DNA of 32,727 nucleotides, from the NCBI GenBank assembly GCA_937944855.1, contig CALFAY010000008.1:68653-101379 (forward strand). Direction: 5' to 3'. The notes below the pieces were generated by a model. The model was not told where the DNA came from. It ran no database searches and was given only the letters and a program-made list of their open reading frames with translations. This document shows, piece by piece, positions 6,784 through 15,768 of the stretch (position 1 is the first letter of the stretch; each line of letters starts with the position of its first letter). The translations under genes were made by a program, and so were the position numbers. This DNA comes from an uncultured Planctomycetota bacterium. GTDB taxonomy: Bacteria; Planctomycetota; Planctomycetia; Gemmatales; HRBIN36.

Positions 6784-8697
6784 TCATCGGTTCTCGTAGC
6801 TCATGAGGATCTCGGCCTGGGGCGCGCCGGCGATGGCATGGAAGCCCCCGGCGATGATCGCGTCGGCCAGTTCCGAGGCCGAACGGAAGTAGTGGTCGGT
6901 CGGCCGCTCGCCGGTCAGGCTGCGGCGCAAATCCTGACACAAGATGTCCGCCGCCTGGGTGCAGACCGGATCCTTCTGCCGATGCGCCCACAGGGCCGTC
7001 ACCACAATGATCATGAGACTCTGAATGCGGGCGGACAGTTCGGCCATGCGGCACTGGCGGTCGGCCAATTTAAGCTGGTGCTTGCGCATGACGGCGCTGA
7101 TTTCACTGGGCGCGGTTTGAAGGGATGCCCAGGCGTAGGCGAAGTGCTCGGCCAATCGCTCATCCATGTTAGGAACGGAGGGAACAGTGGCGGAGCGAAG
7201 CGACTGACTGAGCCACCAGCGGGAATAAGCGGCCAGTTCCTTGCGCAAGGCCCAGGCATGTGCCGGATTGGCGGGATTGAAGCTTTTCATGCCGTGTTGT
7301 TGCAGGGCTTTGCCGATCGGCTCGAAGAACGCCTTGCCGTGTTCTTTGACCAGCGACTTGAAGAAGGCCAGTCCCAGCATTTCCCCCTCGCCCTCGTAAA
7401 TGCAGGGGGCGAGAAAGTCGTGGACGTTGTCGCCAAAAATGTGCCCCTTGAGGAACGACCTCCCTCCGTGGGTCTTCATGAACAACTCGATGGCGGCTTC
7501 CTTCAGTGCCTCCGAGCCGAAAATCTTGGCGATGATACACTCCATTTCGCCGCGAAAACCCTGGTCGATGAGCCAGGAAGTCCAGGCGACCAGGGCATCG
7601 CAGCCGACAATAAGCGCAGCCAGCCTGGCGATGCGTCGTTTGACCAGTTCCCGGGTGTTGATCGGCTGACCATAGGTGCGTCGGAAGGCGGCCCAGGGAA
7701 GGATGTTGGCCAGCATGACACGGAGATTGCCCGCAGCCGTGGCGCACAGCGACACCCGGCCGAGATTCAGACCGTGGTAGGCGATCGTCAGCCCATCGCC
7801 GATCTTCGGCTGGAGCAGGTTCTCGACCGGCACGCGGAGGCGGTTGAATCGCAGTCCGTTGTTGTGAGCGTGGCGAAGCGCGTGCAATCCGTAGCGGATG
7901 ATCTGAAACGCCTCGTTTTCCTCCTTGGGCAGTTCGACGATCAGCACCGCCGGTTTGCCCTCCAGCATGACCACCAGGCCAATCGTCCGACCGGGAATGA
8001 CGTTGGTGATGAACAGCTTTTCGCCCGTGACTTCGAAGTGATCGCCCACTCTTACGGCCGTGGTGCGGAGGGCCGTCAGGTCGGACCCGGCGTTCGGCTC
8101 GGTCAGGGCGAATCCTGAGAGGGCCTCACCGCTGGCCAGTCGGGGCAAAAACCGCTGCTTTTGTTCCGGGGTGCCGAAGGTGCGAACCGGATCGACAGCT
8201 CCGATGCAGCCGTGAACCGAAGCTAATCCCGCCACCATCGGTTCCCAGACGGCCATGCGGGTCAGGAAATCGGCGAAGCGGGCGAACCGCGCCCCCTGGC
8301 CGCCGTACTTGGGGTCAATGAGCAGTCCCCAGTATCCGGCCCTGCCCAGTTCGGCCAGGGTTTCTGCGGAGATTTTGCCGTTCTGATCGTAGAGGGTCTT
8401 GTCGGCCAGACGCCGCTTCACGATGTCCAGCGACGCCTTCATGACCGTGTCGCAGGGGGCCGTCTCCGCCAGCAGCGGAGGCCGAAACAACTCCACCGGG
8501 CATTTGGCATCCCAGACCACCCGATGGGCCGGACTGTTGACCGTTTGATACTGCGGAGCGAACAAAGCTTCGACCTGCTCATCGGCCTTGTCCACGGCCC
8601 CGAGCCGACGGGCTTCCTCCTCGCTTTTCCCGCTGAGGCGGAGAGCAGCCTCAGCGAAACTCTGGCGCTCCTGATCTGACTGCACCGGTGTCGTCAT
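6784..8697 (-). CDS. Acyl-CoA dehydrogenase with long C-terminal extension
   Basis: This FAD enzyme family oxidises acyl-CoA to trans-2-enoyl-CoA and passes electrons to ETF. The 637-residue product has an N-terminal helical domain preceded by about 90 extra residues. The signature FALTEPNAGSDLTALRT near residues 195-215 and TGEKLFITN mark FAD/substrate binding. CIYEGEGEML holds the likely catalytic base, Glu435. About 196 residues follow this motif, far more than in short-chain enzymes. Overall length and layout are like VLCAD/ACAD9-type proteins, so a long-chain substrate is plausible. It is cytoplasmic, with no signal peptide. The ATG at 8697 is the natural start. The gene stands alone, divergent from the FKBP gene; no ETF or thiolase is nearby. 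Confidence 0.92.
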   Translation of the reverse strand: MTTPVQSDQERQSFAEAALRLSGKSEEEARRLGAVDKADEQVEALFAPQYQTVNSPAHRVVWDAKCPVELFRPPLLAETAPCDTVMKASLDIVKRRLADKTLYDQNGKISAETLAELGRAGYWGLLIDPKYGGQGARFARFADFLTRMAVWEPMVAGLASVHGCIGAVDPVRTFGTPEQKQRFLPRLASGEALSGFALTEPNAGSDLTALRTTAVRVGDHFEVTGEKLFITNVIPGRTIGLVVMLEGKPAVLIVELPKEENEAFQIIRYGLHALRHAHNNGLRFNRLRVPVENLLQPKIGDGLTIAYHGLNLGRVSLCATAAGNLRVMLANILPWAAFRRTYGQPINTRELVKRRIARLAALIVGCDALVAWTSWLIDQGFRGEMECIIAKIFGSEALKEAAIELFMKTHGGRSFLKGHIFGDNVHDFLAPCIYEGEGEMLGLAFFKSLVKEHGKAFFEPIGKALQQHGMKSFNPANPAHAWALRKELAAYSRWWLSQSLRSATVPSVPNMDERLAEHFAYAWASLQTAPSEISAVMRKHQLKLADRQCRMAELSARIQSLMIIVVTALWAHRQKDPVCTQAADILCQDLRRSLTGERPTDHYFRSASELADAIIAGGFHAIAGAPQAEILMSYENR

Positions 8698-8736
8698 GGC
8701 CCACTCTCCGCTTCGGATTCATCCTCGACATTGCCC

Positions 8737-8782
8737 GCGCAACAGCCCCTATTGTAGCAAGAGATGAATCCTTCCCGTATAA
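8737..8782. promoter_or_regulatory. Putative divergent promoter region, acyl-CoA dehydrogenase / FKBP
   Basis: In the 163-bp divergent gap, TACAAT reads on the minus strand at 8756-8751, about 55 bases before the dehydrogenase ATG. TATAAA reads on the plus strand at 8777-8782, about 78 bases before the FKBP GTG. Neither has a convincing -35 box at the right spacing. GCGCAACA at 8737-8744 is the complement of the TGTTGCGC octamer clustered at the right end of the window. This is a weak prediction. Confidence 0.22.
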
Positions 8783-8860
8783 AGCACGATGGCCAATCCA
8801 GCGAAGGCCAAGCTCATCGCCAGGGCAAAAACTTCGTCCTGTATCTGAAAGGATGCAACC

Positions 8861-9304
8861 GTGCAAATCCACAAGATTCCGGGCAGGTCGTCGGCATCCG
8901 TCGTGACCCTTGTTATCGTCGTTTGCGTCGGCTGTGCCGTCGCGGCCGACAACAAGGATGAGAAGGTCATCACCACGCCTTCCGGCCTGAAGTATGTGGA
9001 CCTCAAGGACGGTACCGGACCTGCTGCCAAGAAGGGCGACACCGTCGAGGTGCATTACACGGGCTGGCTGAAGGACGGCAAGAAGTTCGACAGCAGCCTC
9101 GACCGCGGCCAGCCGTTCAGCTTTCCTCTCGGGGCCGGACGTGTCATCAAGGGCTGGGACGAAGGCGTGGCTGGGATGAAGGTCGGCGGCAAACGCAAGC
9201 TCATCATCCCGCCTGACCTCGCCTACGGTGCGCGCGGTGCCGGCGGCGTCATTCCCCCCAATGCCGAACTGACCTTCGAGGTCGAACTGCTCAAGATCAA
9301 ATAG
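8861..9304 (+). CDS. Exported FKBP-type peptidyl-prolyl cis-trans isomerase
   Basis: The enzyme speeds cis-trans isomerisation of X-Pro bonds and aids folding. The 147-residue product starts with a GTG at 8861, with AAAGGA about 8 bases upstream. Residues 1-29 form a signal peptide (hydrophobic SVVTLVIVVCVGCAVA, then a likely signal peptidase I site at AVA|AD). The C-terminal FKBP domain (about 40-147) is complete. It shows VEVHYTGWLKDGKKFDSS, the VIKGWDEGV turn that lines the active site, and a GVIPPNAELTFEVELLKI end strand, close to well-characterised small FKBPs. It should act in the periplasm-like compartment. It converges with lon, with only 4 bp between stops. A second exported isomerase of the parvulin type lies at 23136-24080. 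Confidence 0.95.
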   Translation: MQIHKIPGRSSASVVTLVIVVCVGCAVAADNKDEKVITTPSGLKYVDLKDGTGPAAKKGDTVEVHYTGWLKDGKKFDSSLDRGQPFSFPLGAGRVIKGWDEGVAGMKVGGKRKLIIPPDLAYGARGAGGVIPPNAELTFEVELLKIK

Positions 9305-9308
9305 GCAG

Positions 9309-11750
9309 CTACTGCGTCGAGGCCGGTGCGGCCGCCTGCTTGCTGGAATCAGGCAGATCCTTGGCGGCTTCTCCGTCCCCTTCCTGCTCGAACGCCGGAA
9401 CCCGCACCGGCTGATCGGTCAGCGTCTGCGTGAGGGCCTCGGAGACGCTCTCGACCAGCAGGATTTCGATATCCTCGCGGACCTGCTGCGGCAATTTCGC
9501 CAGATCCCCCTGATTGGCCTTCGGCAACACGACCCTGCGGATCCCCGCCCGGTGGGCGGCCAGCACCTTTTCCTTGATCCCGCCCACGGGTAGGACCAGG
9601 CCGGTGAGCGTGATCTCTCCCGTCATGGCCGTGTCGGCTCGGGCGGGCCGACCGGTCAACACCGACGCCAGAGCGGTCACGATGGCGACGCCGGCCGACG
9701 GGCCGTCCTTGGGCACGGCCCCCTTCGGAACATGGACATGGATGCCACAGCGCTTGAAGAGCTTGACCGGAATGCCGAACTCGGCGGCGTGGGAACGGAC
9801 ATAGCTGAGCGCGGCATGAGCGGATTCTTTCATGACGCGGCCCAACTGCCCCGTCAACTGAAGCCCCGACTCGCCCCAGACGACCAGGGCTTCGACGTAC
9901 AGCACCTCGCCTCCTGCTTCCGTCCAGGCCAGACCAGTCGCCACCCCCGGTTCCAGCGTAGTGCGGACTCTCTCTTCGAAGAACCTCTCAGGCCCGAGCA
10001 GGTCGGGCAGTTGCTCCGGCGTCACCGTGACATGCTCGACTTGTTTCTCGACCCGCTGCAACGCCACCTTCCGGGCCAGGGACCCTAACATGCGGTCCAG
10101 CTCCCGCACTCCGGCTTCCCGGGTGTATCGTCGAATCACGGCTCGCAGCGTGTCATCGGGAATCGCGAGTTGTTCGGCAGTCAGACCCGCGTTGGCAAGT
10201 TGCCGTGGAATCAGATACCGCCGGGCGATGTGTTCCTTCTCTTCCTGCGTGTAGCCGGACAGCCGCAGAACTTCCATGCGGTCCAACAGCGGCGTCGGAA
10301 TGGCGTGCAGGGTGTTCGCGGTCGTGATGAAAAAGACGCGGGACAGGTCGAAGGGCAAATCCAGGTAGTTATCCCGGAACGTGTGGTTCTGGGCCGGGTC
10401 GAGAATCTCCAGGAGAGCCGCCGCCGGGTCGCCCCGGTAGTGGCTGTCGCCCAGCTTGTCCACCTCGTCCAGCATCAACAGCGGATTGCGGACGCCTGCC
10501 CGGCGAATCGCCTGGATGATGCGGCCGGGCATGGCCCCGATGTAAGTCCGCCGGTGGCCGCGCAACTCCGCCTCATCGTGCATTCCGCCCAGGCTCAGCC
10601 GCTCGAACTTCCGACCCAAGGCCCGGGCAATCGACTGCCCCAGCGAGGTCTTCCCCACGCCTGGCGGACCGACGAAGCACAAGATCGGGGCATTCGCCTT
10701 CGGATTGAGCTTCAGAACCGCAAGGTGCTCCAGGATGCGCTCTTTGACGTCCTCCAAGTCGTAATGGTCTTCGTCGAGCACTTGCCGGGCGTGCGTGAGG
10801 TCGAGGTTGTCCTGGGTTTCGTTCCTCCAGGGCAATTCCAGGATCAGCTCCAGATAGGTGCGTGTCAGTTGGAAATCCGGTGCGATGGGCGGTGTACGCT
10901 CCAGGCGGGACAGTTCCCGCTCCGCCTCCTTGCGCACGTCGTCGGGAATGTCGGCCTTGCGCAAGCGCTCCCGCAAGGTTTCGACCTCTGCCCGTTCCGG
11001 ACTGGTTTCGCCCAGCTCCTGACGAATCGCCTCCATCTGCTGTCGGAGCATGTATTGCCGTTGCTCCTGCGACATCGCCGACTGGGCCTTCGAGGTGATC
11101 TGGGCGCGCAACTCGAGAACCTGGACCTCGTGGGTCAGGTATCCGTGCAGCAGCCGCAAGGCTTCCAGCTGCGTCGGGGCTTCAAGAAGAGCCTGCTCCT
11201 GCGGCACCTTGAGACTCAGCATCGAGCCAAGCAGGTAGGCCAGTTGCAGCGGCTGGGCCGTCTGCGCAGCCAGTTGCTGGATGTCGATGGGGGAATCGGG
11301 ATTGGCCAACGTCAGGGCCTTGGTTGCTAGCTCAATGATGGCCCGCGTCAGCGCTTCCACCTCCGGCCCGCTGTCGTCGGGCAGCGGCAACGTCTGCACC
11401 GTGGCCTTGAGGTACGGTTCGGTCTGAAGGACTTTGACGATAACGACCCGTTCGATGCCCTGGACGAGGATCTCCAGGTGTCCGTCGCGGCGAGCCATCT
11501 TCTTGGCGATGGCCTTGGTCCCGATGGTATAGATGTCGGTCTCGGCCAGGTGTTCTTGCTGCTGATCGCGCTGGGCGACGACGACGAACGTTTTTTCCTC
11601 GGTGGCCAGGGCTGCTTCGACGGCCGCTACCGAGGCCGGTCGCCCTATCGACAACGGCAGAAACAGATAGGGGAACAGGACCGTATTCTTGATCGGAAGA
11701 ACCGGAAGGGTTTCCACGGTGTCGGGGACAGCAGCAGGTTCATCGGCCAT
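9309..11750 (-). CDS. lon: ATP-dependent protease La (Lon)
   Basis: Lon is a homo-hexameric AAA+ serine protease that degrades misfolded and regulatory proteins in the cytosol. From the ATG at 11750 the product has 813 residues. The N-terminal substrate-binding domain opens with [13 protein letters not shown] (15-27). The AAA+ module has Walker [10 protein letters not shown] (361-369) and Walker [10 protein letters not shown] (424-432). The protease domain has Ser685 in PKDGPSAG and Lys726 in GGIKEKV, the catalytic dyad. The frame extends 13 codons further to a TTG at 11789, with a GAGG nearby; the ATG lacks a clear Shine-Dalgarno, so the true start is uncertain. The last 30 residues are acidic and low-complexity. 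It lies downstream of an Hsp20-like gene, a sensible proteostasis pairing. Confidence 0.96.
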   Translation of the reverse strand: MADEPAAVPDTVETLPVLPIKNTVLFPYLFLPLSIGRPASVAAVEAALATEEKTFVVVAQRDQQQEHLAETDIYTIGTKAIAKKMARRDGHLEILVQGIERVVIVKVLQTEPYLKATVQTLPLPDDSGPEVEALTRAIIELATKALTLANPDSPIDIQQLAAQTAQPLQLAYLLGSMLSLKVPQEQALLEAPTQLEALRLLHGYLTHEVQVLELRAQITSKAQSAMSQEQRQYMLRQQMEAIRQELGETSPERAEVETLRERLRKADIPDDVRKEAERELSRLERTPPIAPDFQLTRTYLELILELPWRNETQDNLDLTHARQVLDEDHYDLEDVKERILEHLAVLKLNPKANAPILCFVGPPGVGKTSLGQSIARALGRKFERLSLGGMHDEAELRGHRRTYIGAMPGRIIQAIRRAGVRNPLLMLDEVDKLGDSHYRGDPAAALLEILDPAQNHTFRDNYLDLPFDLSRVFFITTANTLHAIPTPLLDRMEVLRLSGYTQEEKEHIARRYLIPRQLANAGLTAEQLAIPDDTLRAVIRRYTREAGVRELDRMLGSLARKVALQRVEKQVEHVTVTPEQLPDLLGPERFFEERVRTTLEPGVATGLAWTEAGGEVLYVEALVVWGESGLQLTGQLGRVMKESAHAALSYVRSHAAEFGIPVKLFKRCGIHVHVPKGAVPKDGPSAGVAIVTALASVLTGRPARADTAMTGEITLTGLVLPVGGIKEKVLAAHRAGIRRVVLPKANQGDLAKLPQQVREDIEILLVESVSEALTQTLTDQPVRVPAFEQEGDGEAAKDLPDSSKQAAAPASTQ

Positions 11751-11822
11751 GACTGCTCGGTCGGCTCCAGGATCAAGGGGGCTGGCCAAACGGGCCTCGA
11801 TCCGCAGTCACTCCAGGCCGGG

Positions 11823-12194
11823 TCAGGCAGAAGCGGCTGCCTCCTGGATGAGCACGAACAGCATCCCGTCCCGGAACTCCTGTCGGATGTCGGCCCTGTC
11901 CACTTCACAGGGCAGTTCCAACTGCCGATGGAAATGATTGTAGGCAATTTCCATGTGATACATCAGACAATCTTCACTGATGCTCCAGTCGCGCCGCGTC
12001 CCTTCGATCTCCAGCCGCCGACCGTGGGCTTTCAGCCGGACATCCTCCGGCCTTACCCCCGCCAGATCGAACTTGACCAGCCAGCCTCGGCGTGTGCGAT
12101 AGATGTCCGCGGGAGGGGTCCAGCTCGCCTCTTTGCAACATTCGCAAGCCGGAAGGAAGAAGGAATGCATCAAGTGAATCGCATCGCCTCGCAT
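11823..12194 (-). CDS. Hsp20 / alpha-crystallin-family protein
   Basis: Small heat-shock proteins hold unfolding clients in a refoldable or degradable state. This 123-residue protein has a short N-terminus and a recognisable alpha-crystallin domain: PADIYRTRRGWLVKFDLAGVRPEDV followed by the 'RLKAHGRRLEIEGTR' strands, then the conserved late segment with FHRQLELPCEVD and a final FRDGMLFVLIQ in place of the usual 'NGVLTI' strand. The C-terminal IXI tail is absent, so oligomerisation may differ from classical Hsp20s. An unusual CECC cluster sits at residues 17-20. GAGGT lies about 6 bases before the ATG at 12194. It is 31 bp after ilvB and upstream of lon on the same strand, probably in one transcript. 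Confidence 0.85.
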   Translation of the reverse strand: MRGDAIHLMHSFFLPACECCKEASWTPPADIYRTRRGWLVKFDLAGVRPEDVRLKAHGRRLEIEGTRRDWSISEDCLMYHMEIAYNHFHRQLELPCEVDRADIRQEFRDGMLFVLIQEAAASA

Positions 12195-12225
12195 GGCTGA
12201 CCTCGTTTCTTTTCAGACGCCCACC

Positions 12226-14004
12226 CTATGCCTTGATAATGTCTCGCACCGTATGCCCGCTCGGAATCATGGGCAGCACGTGCTCCTGGTACGGCACCAT
12301 AACTTCCAGCACATACGGCCCCGTCGAGTCCAGCATCTCCTCGATGGCCTCGTCGAGGTCCGCTTTCTCCTGGACCGACCGTGCTCCGCAGCGGAACCCC
12401 TGAGCCAGTTTGACGAAATCGGGATAAGGATCCTCGTCCGGTCCCGCGCCCAGATAAGTGTGTGCCCGGTTGCTCTGGTAGAAGCGGTCCTCCCACTGCA
12501 CCACCATGCCGAGATGCTGGTTATTGAGCAAGAGGACTTTGACCGGCAGCTTCTCGACGTAGGCCGTGGCCAGTTCCTGGATATTCATCAGGAAGCTGCC
12601 GTCGCCGTCGATGTCGATGACAGTTTTGTCCGGACAGGCTGCTTTGGCTCCGATCGCGGCGGGCAGACCGAAGCCCATCGCTCCCAGACCGCCCGAAGTG
12701 AACCATGTCCGCGGAGTCTCGAAGCGGTAATACTGGGCCGCCCACATCTGGTGCTGGCCCACGCCCGTGGTGATGATGGTGTCCTTCAGCTGCCCCCGGT
12801 CGCGGATGATGTGCCACAACCGCTCGATGGCGTATTGGGCCAGGATGGCATCGTTCCGGTCCCGGTAGGAAAGCGGCTCGGTTTCCCGCCAATACTCGAT
12901 CTGACGGAGCCAGTCGGCGTGCTTGCCGCCGGGACTTTCGCCCGGATCGAGATGCGCACCCTGTTCAACGAGTTCGAGCATGTCCTGAAGGGCGAGACTG
13001 ATATCCCCGGCGATGGGCAGCAACGCGGGCTTGCACTTGTTCAGTTCAGCCGGGTCGATGTCGATGTGAACGATCTTGCCGTGTTTGCAGAATTCGCTGA
13101 CCTTGCCGGTCACGCGGTCGTCGAAGCGGACGCCCAGGGCCAAGAGCAAATCAGCTTCGTTGATGGCGTAGTTGGCGTAAACGGTCCCGTGCATCCCGAG
13201 CATCTGGAGGCAGAGGTAATGGCTGCTCGGGAAGCTGCCCAATCCCATGAGCGTCAGGGCCACGGGAATGCAGGTTTTCTCGGCAAAGGCCTTGAGGAGA
13301 TGTCCCGCGTTGGCATGCACGATGCCGCCGCCGGCGTAGATGATCGGTTTACGGCTTTGCCGGATCAATTCCATGACCTTGAGCAATTCTTCCCGTTTGG
13401 CCCGCCGGTGCGGCCGATAGCCGGGCAGATTGATCGGCGGGTCGAGGTCGGCGGTGATGCAGCGGTTCTGCACGTCCTTGGGCAGGTCGATCAGCACTGG
13501 TCCCGGGCGGCCCGTGCTGGTGACGTAGAACGCCTCCTTGACCACTCGTGGAATGTCCTCGGTGCGGGTCACCAGGTAATGATGCTTGGTGATCGACCGG
13601 CAGATTTCGACGATTGGGGTTTCCTGAAACGCGTCGGTGCCGATGACCGGCGTCGGAACCTGCCCCGTGATGGCGACCAGCGGAACCGAGTCCATTTTGG
13701 CGTCGGCCAGACAGGTCACGAAATTGGTCGCCCCCGGTCCGCTGGTGGCGATGCAGACGCCGACCCGCCCCGTGCTGCGGGCGTAGCCTTCCGCCATGAA
13801 ACCGCCGCCCTGCTCATGCCGCGGGAGAATGGTGCGGATCTTGTGCTCCCAGCGGGTCAGGGCTTGGTGGATCGGCATGCTCGCCCCGCCCGGATAGGCG
13901 AACACGACCTCGACGCCGTTGCGGACCAGGCATTCGACCAAAAGATCGGCCCCGGAGGCGTGTCGGATCGTGGAAGAAGAGGCAGTTTGAGATGCAGGTA
14001 TCAC
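12226..14004 (-). CDS. ilvB: Acetolactate synthase, large (catalytic) subunit
   Basis: The enzyme condenses two pyruvates, or pyruvate and 2-oxobutyrate, to acetohydroxy acids, the first common step of branched-chain amino acid synthesis. It uses TPP, Mg and FAD. I start it at the GTG at 14004 (592 residues, the family length) because GGAG lies about 8 bases upstream; the frame is open 47 codons further. [15 protein letters not shown] opens the PYR domain, with the catalytic Glu64 in HEQGGG. The TPP motif runs from GDGSF (467) to NN (494-495). The C-terminal substrate-gate region is intact. The sequence looks like the anabolic, FAD-binding type. No ilvN regulatory subunit and no ilvC are adjacent. 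It is followed by the Hsp20-like gene. Confidence 0.94.
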   Translation of the reverse strand: MIPASQTASSSTIRHASGADLLVECLVRNGVEVVFAYPGGASMPIHQALTRWEHKIRTILPRHEQGGGFMAEGYARSTGRVGVCIATSGPGATNFVTCLADAKMDSVPLVAITGQVPTPVIGTDAFQETPIVEICRSITKHHYLVTRTEDIPRVVKEAFYVTSTGRPGPVLIDLPKDVQNRCITADLDPPINLPGYRPHRRAKREELLKVMELIRQSRKPIIYAGGGIVHANAGHLLKAFAEKTCIPVALTLMGLGSFPSSHYLCLQMLGMHGTVYANYAINEADLLLALGVRFDDRVTGKVSEFCKHGKIVHIDIDPAELNKCKPALLPIAGDISLALQDMLELVEQGAHLDPGESPGGKHADWLRQIEYWRETEPLSYRDRNDAILAQYAIERLWHIIRDRGQLKDTIITTGVGQHQMWAAQYYRFETPRTWFTSGGLGAMGFGLPAAIGAKAACPDKTVIDIDGDGSFLMNIQELATAYVEKLPVKVLLLNNQHLGMVVQWEDRFYQSNRAHTYLGAGPDEDPYPDFVKLAQGFRCGARSVQEKADLDEAIEEMLDSTGPYVLEVMVPYQEHVLPMIPSGHTVRDIIKA

Positions 14005-14169
14005 TAGACAACTCCGCAGTAAAACACCATCCAAATTGCCCAGCGGCCTTACATTACCAAATCCCAGGCAATCGGAGAACCCGCTTCGGCCCGAATTCAA
14101 GAGGTTTTCACCGGTCCAGGTAGCGTCGGACCGGGGTGGACGCAAGGTACAGGCCGCAATGCTTTGATT

Positions 14170-15126
14170 TCAGTACCCCATTTCCAGGTTCACAAGACGC
14201 CCGATTTCTTCGCTTTTCAGGTATCGTCGTAAGTTTCGCATGAACAGCTGGCCAGGTAGAGCGGATTGGTTGACCGTCTCTCCGCTGTAATGAGGGGTGA
14301 TAACGACGTTGGGCAGGGTCCACAACGGATGTTCCGGCGGCAGCGGTTCGACGGCAAACACGTCCAGGCCAACTCCGGCCAGGCGGCCCGATCGCAAAGC
14401 GTCAAGCAGGGCATCTTCGTCGGCCACCGCCCCTCGGGAAATGTTGACGTAAATCGCCCCCGGCTTCATCGCCGCGAACTCGGTCGGTCCCAGTATTCCC
14501 GCAGTCTGCCGGGTCAACGGAGCTGCCACGACAACGTAATCCGCCTCACCGACCATTTCGGCGACCCGATTGCAGGAATAAAGCTGGTCGATGTGCGGCG
14601 TCGGCTGCATGGTCCGTCGGCAGCCGACCACCCGCATGCCGAAACAGCGGCATAACCGGGCAATGTTCTGCCCGATATTGCCCAAGCCGACGATGGCCGC
14701 TGTCTTGCCGTAGAGGTCTCGCATGGTCCGGGACAGGTCCCGCTGCCAGACCCGCTCCATCTGTTGCCGAAAAGCGATGTGGAAATTGCGGGAGACGACC
14801 AGCATCAGAGCCAGAGCATGTTCCGCAATGGTCGGCCCGTACAGCCCCGCCAAGTTCGTGACCATGACCTCGCGACCTTGAAGAGCGTCGCACAGGTCCC
14901 ACGGCACGCCGGCGGCCGGCAGTTGAATCCAGCGGAGACGGTCGGCTTTCGACAACAACTCGGCCGGCGGCGTCCCATACACGATCTCGGCTTCAGGAAG
15001 CAGACGCTCCAAAGTGCTCCGGTCCCGGGCATCCTCGAATCGGCACTCGGGAAACTGGTCCAAAAGCTGCCGCCTCACGGCGTCGTGGACCCAGGCTGCC
15101 AGCAGAACCAATCGTTGTCCGCTCAT
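14170..15126 (-). CDS. D-2-hydroxyacid dehydrogenase, NAD(P)-dependent
   Basis: This family reduces 2-oxoacids to D-2-hydroxyacids, or the reverse, with NAD(P)H. From the ATG at 15126 (AAGGA about 10 bases upstream) the product has 318 residues. The Rossmann dinucleotide motif GLGNIG is at 147-152. The catalytic triad is complete: Arg231 in NISRGA, Glu260 in FAVEPLP and His279 in ITPHYSG. The residue that would select NAD over NADP, after the second strand, is followed by CRRTMQ, which favours a phosphate-bearing cofactor, so NADPH and a glyoxylate/hydroxypyruvate reductase-like role are plausible. Five to six Cys/Arg pairs near 159-171 are noticeable. The gene is 165 bp upstream of ilvB on the same strand and divergent from the RmlC-like gene. 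The substrate is not assigned. Confidence 0.92.
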   Translation of the reverse strand: MSGQRLVLLAAWVHDAVRRQLLDQFPECRFEDARDRSTLERLLPEAEIVYGTPPAELLSKADRLRWIQLPAAGVPWDLCDALQGREVMVTNLAGLYGPTIAEHALALMLVVSRNFHIAFRQQMERVWQRDLSRTMRDLYGKTAAIVGLGNIGQNIARLCRCFGMRVVGCRRTMQPTPHIDQLYSCNRVAEMVGEADYVVVAAPLTRQTAGILGPTEFAAMKPGAIYVNISRGAVADEDALLDALRSGRLAGVGLDVFAVEPLPPEHPLWTLPNVVITPHYSGETVNQSALPGQLFMRNLRRYLKSEEIGRLVNLEMGY

Positions 15127-15252
15127 GTCCCGCTTGTCCTTTCGCCTCCTCGTCCGCCCTATAAGATAGTGGTCAAGTCCGTCTTGGACCCTGCGACAGG
15201 CAGCGAGAGGCGATTTGAGCCAAGAGGACAAAGTGCCCCAGGAACGCAACTG

Positions 15253-15735
15253 ATGCCCGCACTATTCCGCGAGGGAACCATTGTCGGCGTGATCTGGAAG
15301 CCGCTCACACGCTTTTCCGATCACCGCGGCTGGCTCAGTGAACTGTACCGCGAAGACGAGGTGCCGCCGGAGTACCATCCAGTCATGGGTTACGTCTCCG
15401 AGACGCTGCCCGGCGTAATTCGCGGTCCCCATGAACACGTCGATCAGGCGGACTATTTCTGCTTCTTCGGGCCGTCTAACTTCCGCCTCTATCTGTGGGA
15501 CAACCGACCGAATTCGGCATCCTACGGGGTCAAACAGGAAGTCGTCGTCGGAGCGGACCATCCGATGGCGGTCGTTGTGCCACCCGGCGTTGTTCATGCG
15601 TACAAGAACATTGGCGGGATCCCCGGCTGGGTCGTCAACCTGGCCAATCGCCTGTACAAGGGTCCCGGACGGAAAGAGCCGGTGGATGAAATCCGGCATG
15701 AAGAGAAGGACGATTCGCCCTTTCGCGTGGATTGA
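15253..15735 (+). CDS. RmlC-like cupin (dTDP-4-dehydrorhamnose 3,5-epimerase family)
   Basis: RmlC-type epimerases invert C3 and C5 of dTDP-4-keto-6-deoxyglucose in deoxysugar synthesis. The 160-residue product resembles the family: FSDHRGWLSELYRED (residues 21-35), GVIRGPHEHVDQADYF (54-69) in place of the classical 'RGLHYQ' active-site strand, a YLWDNRP strand near 80-86, and VPPGVVHAYKN (109-119) with a conserved late His. It is shorter than typical RmlC (about 180), and no other rml genes lie nearby, so the exact reaction may differ, for instance a 3- or 5-only epimerase or a ketoisomerase. AGGAACG precedes the ATG at 15253. It begins a plus-strand run and is 33 bp upstream of the M16 peptidase. 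Confidence 0.8.
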   Translation: MPALFREGTIVGVIWKPLTRFSDHRGWLSELYREDEVPPEYHPVMGYVSETLPGVIRGPHEHVDQADYFCFFGPSNFRLYLWDNRPNSASYGVKQEVVVGADHPMAVVVPPGVVHAYKNIGGIPGWVVNLANRLYKGPGRKEPVDEIRHEEKDDSPFRVD

Positions 15736-15768
15736 TATTGTTCATTGGGACTCGGGAAAGGAAACACC

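Noticed and set aside
6838..8118. 426-codon plus-strand open frame
   Set aside because: It is antisense to the acyl-CoA dehydrogenase.
8749..8820. Tiny membrane-like peptide (about 22 residues, MSLAFAGLAIVLYTG...) on the minus strand upstream of the acyl-CoA dehydrogenase
   Set aside because: It looks like a single transmembrane helix but has no ribosome binding site, and the hydrophobic stretch can arise by chance.
10170..11330. 386-codon plus-strand open frame
   Set aside because: It is antisense to lon.
12193..14007. 604-codon open frame on the plus strand
   Set aside because: It is antisense to ilvB, whose motifs are complete. The translation is low-complexity, and the frame is a by-product of GC-rich codon use.
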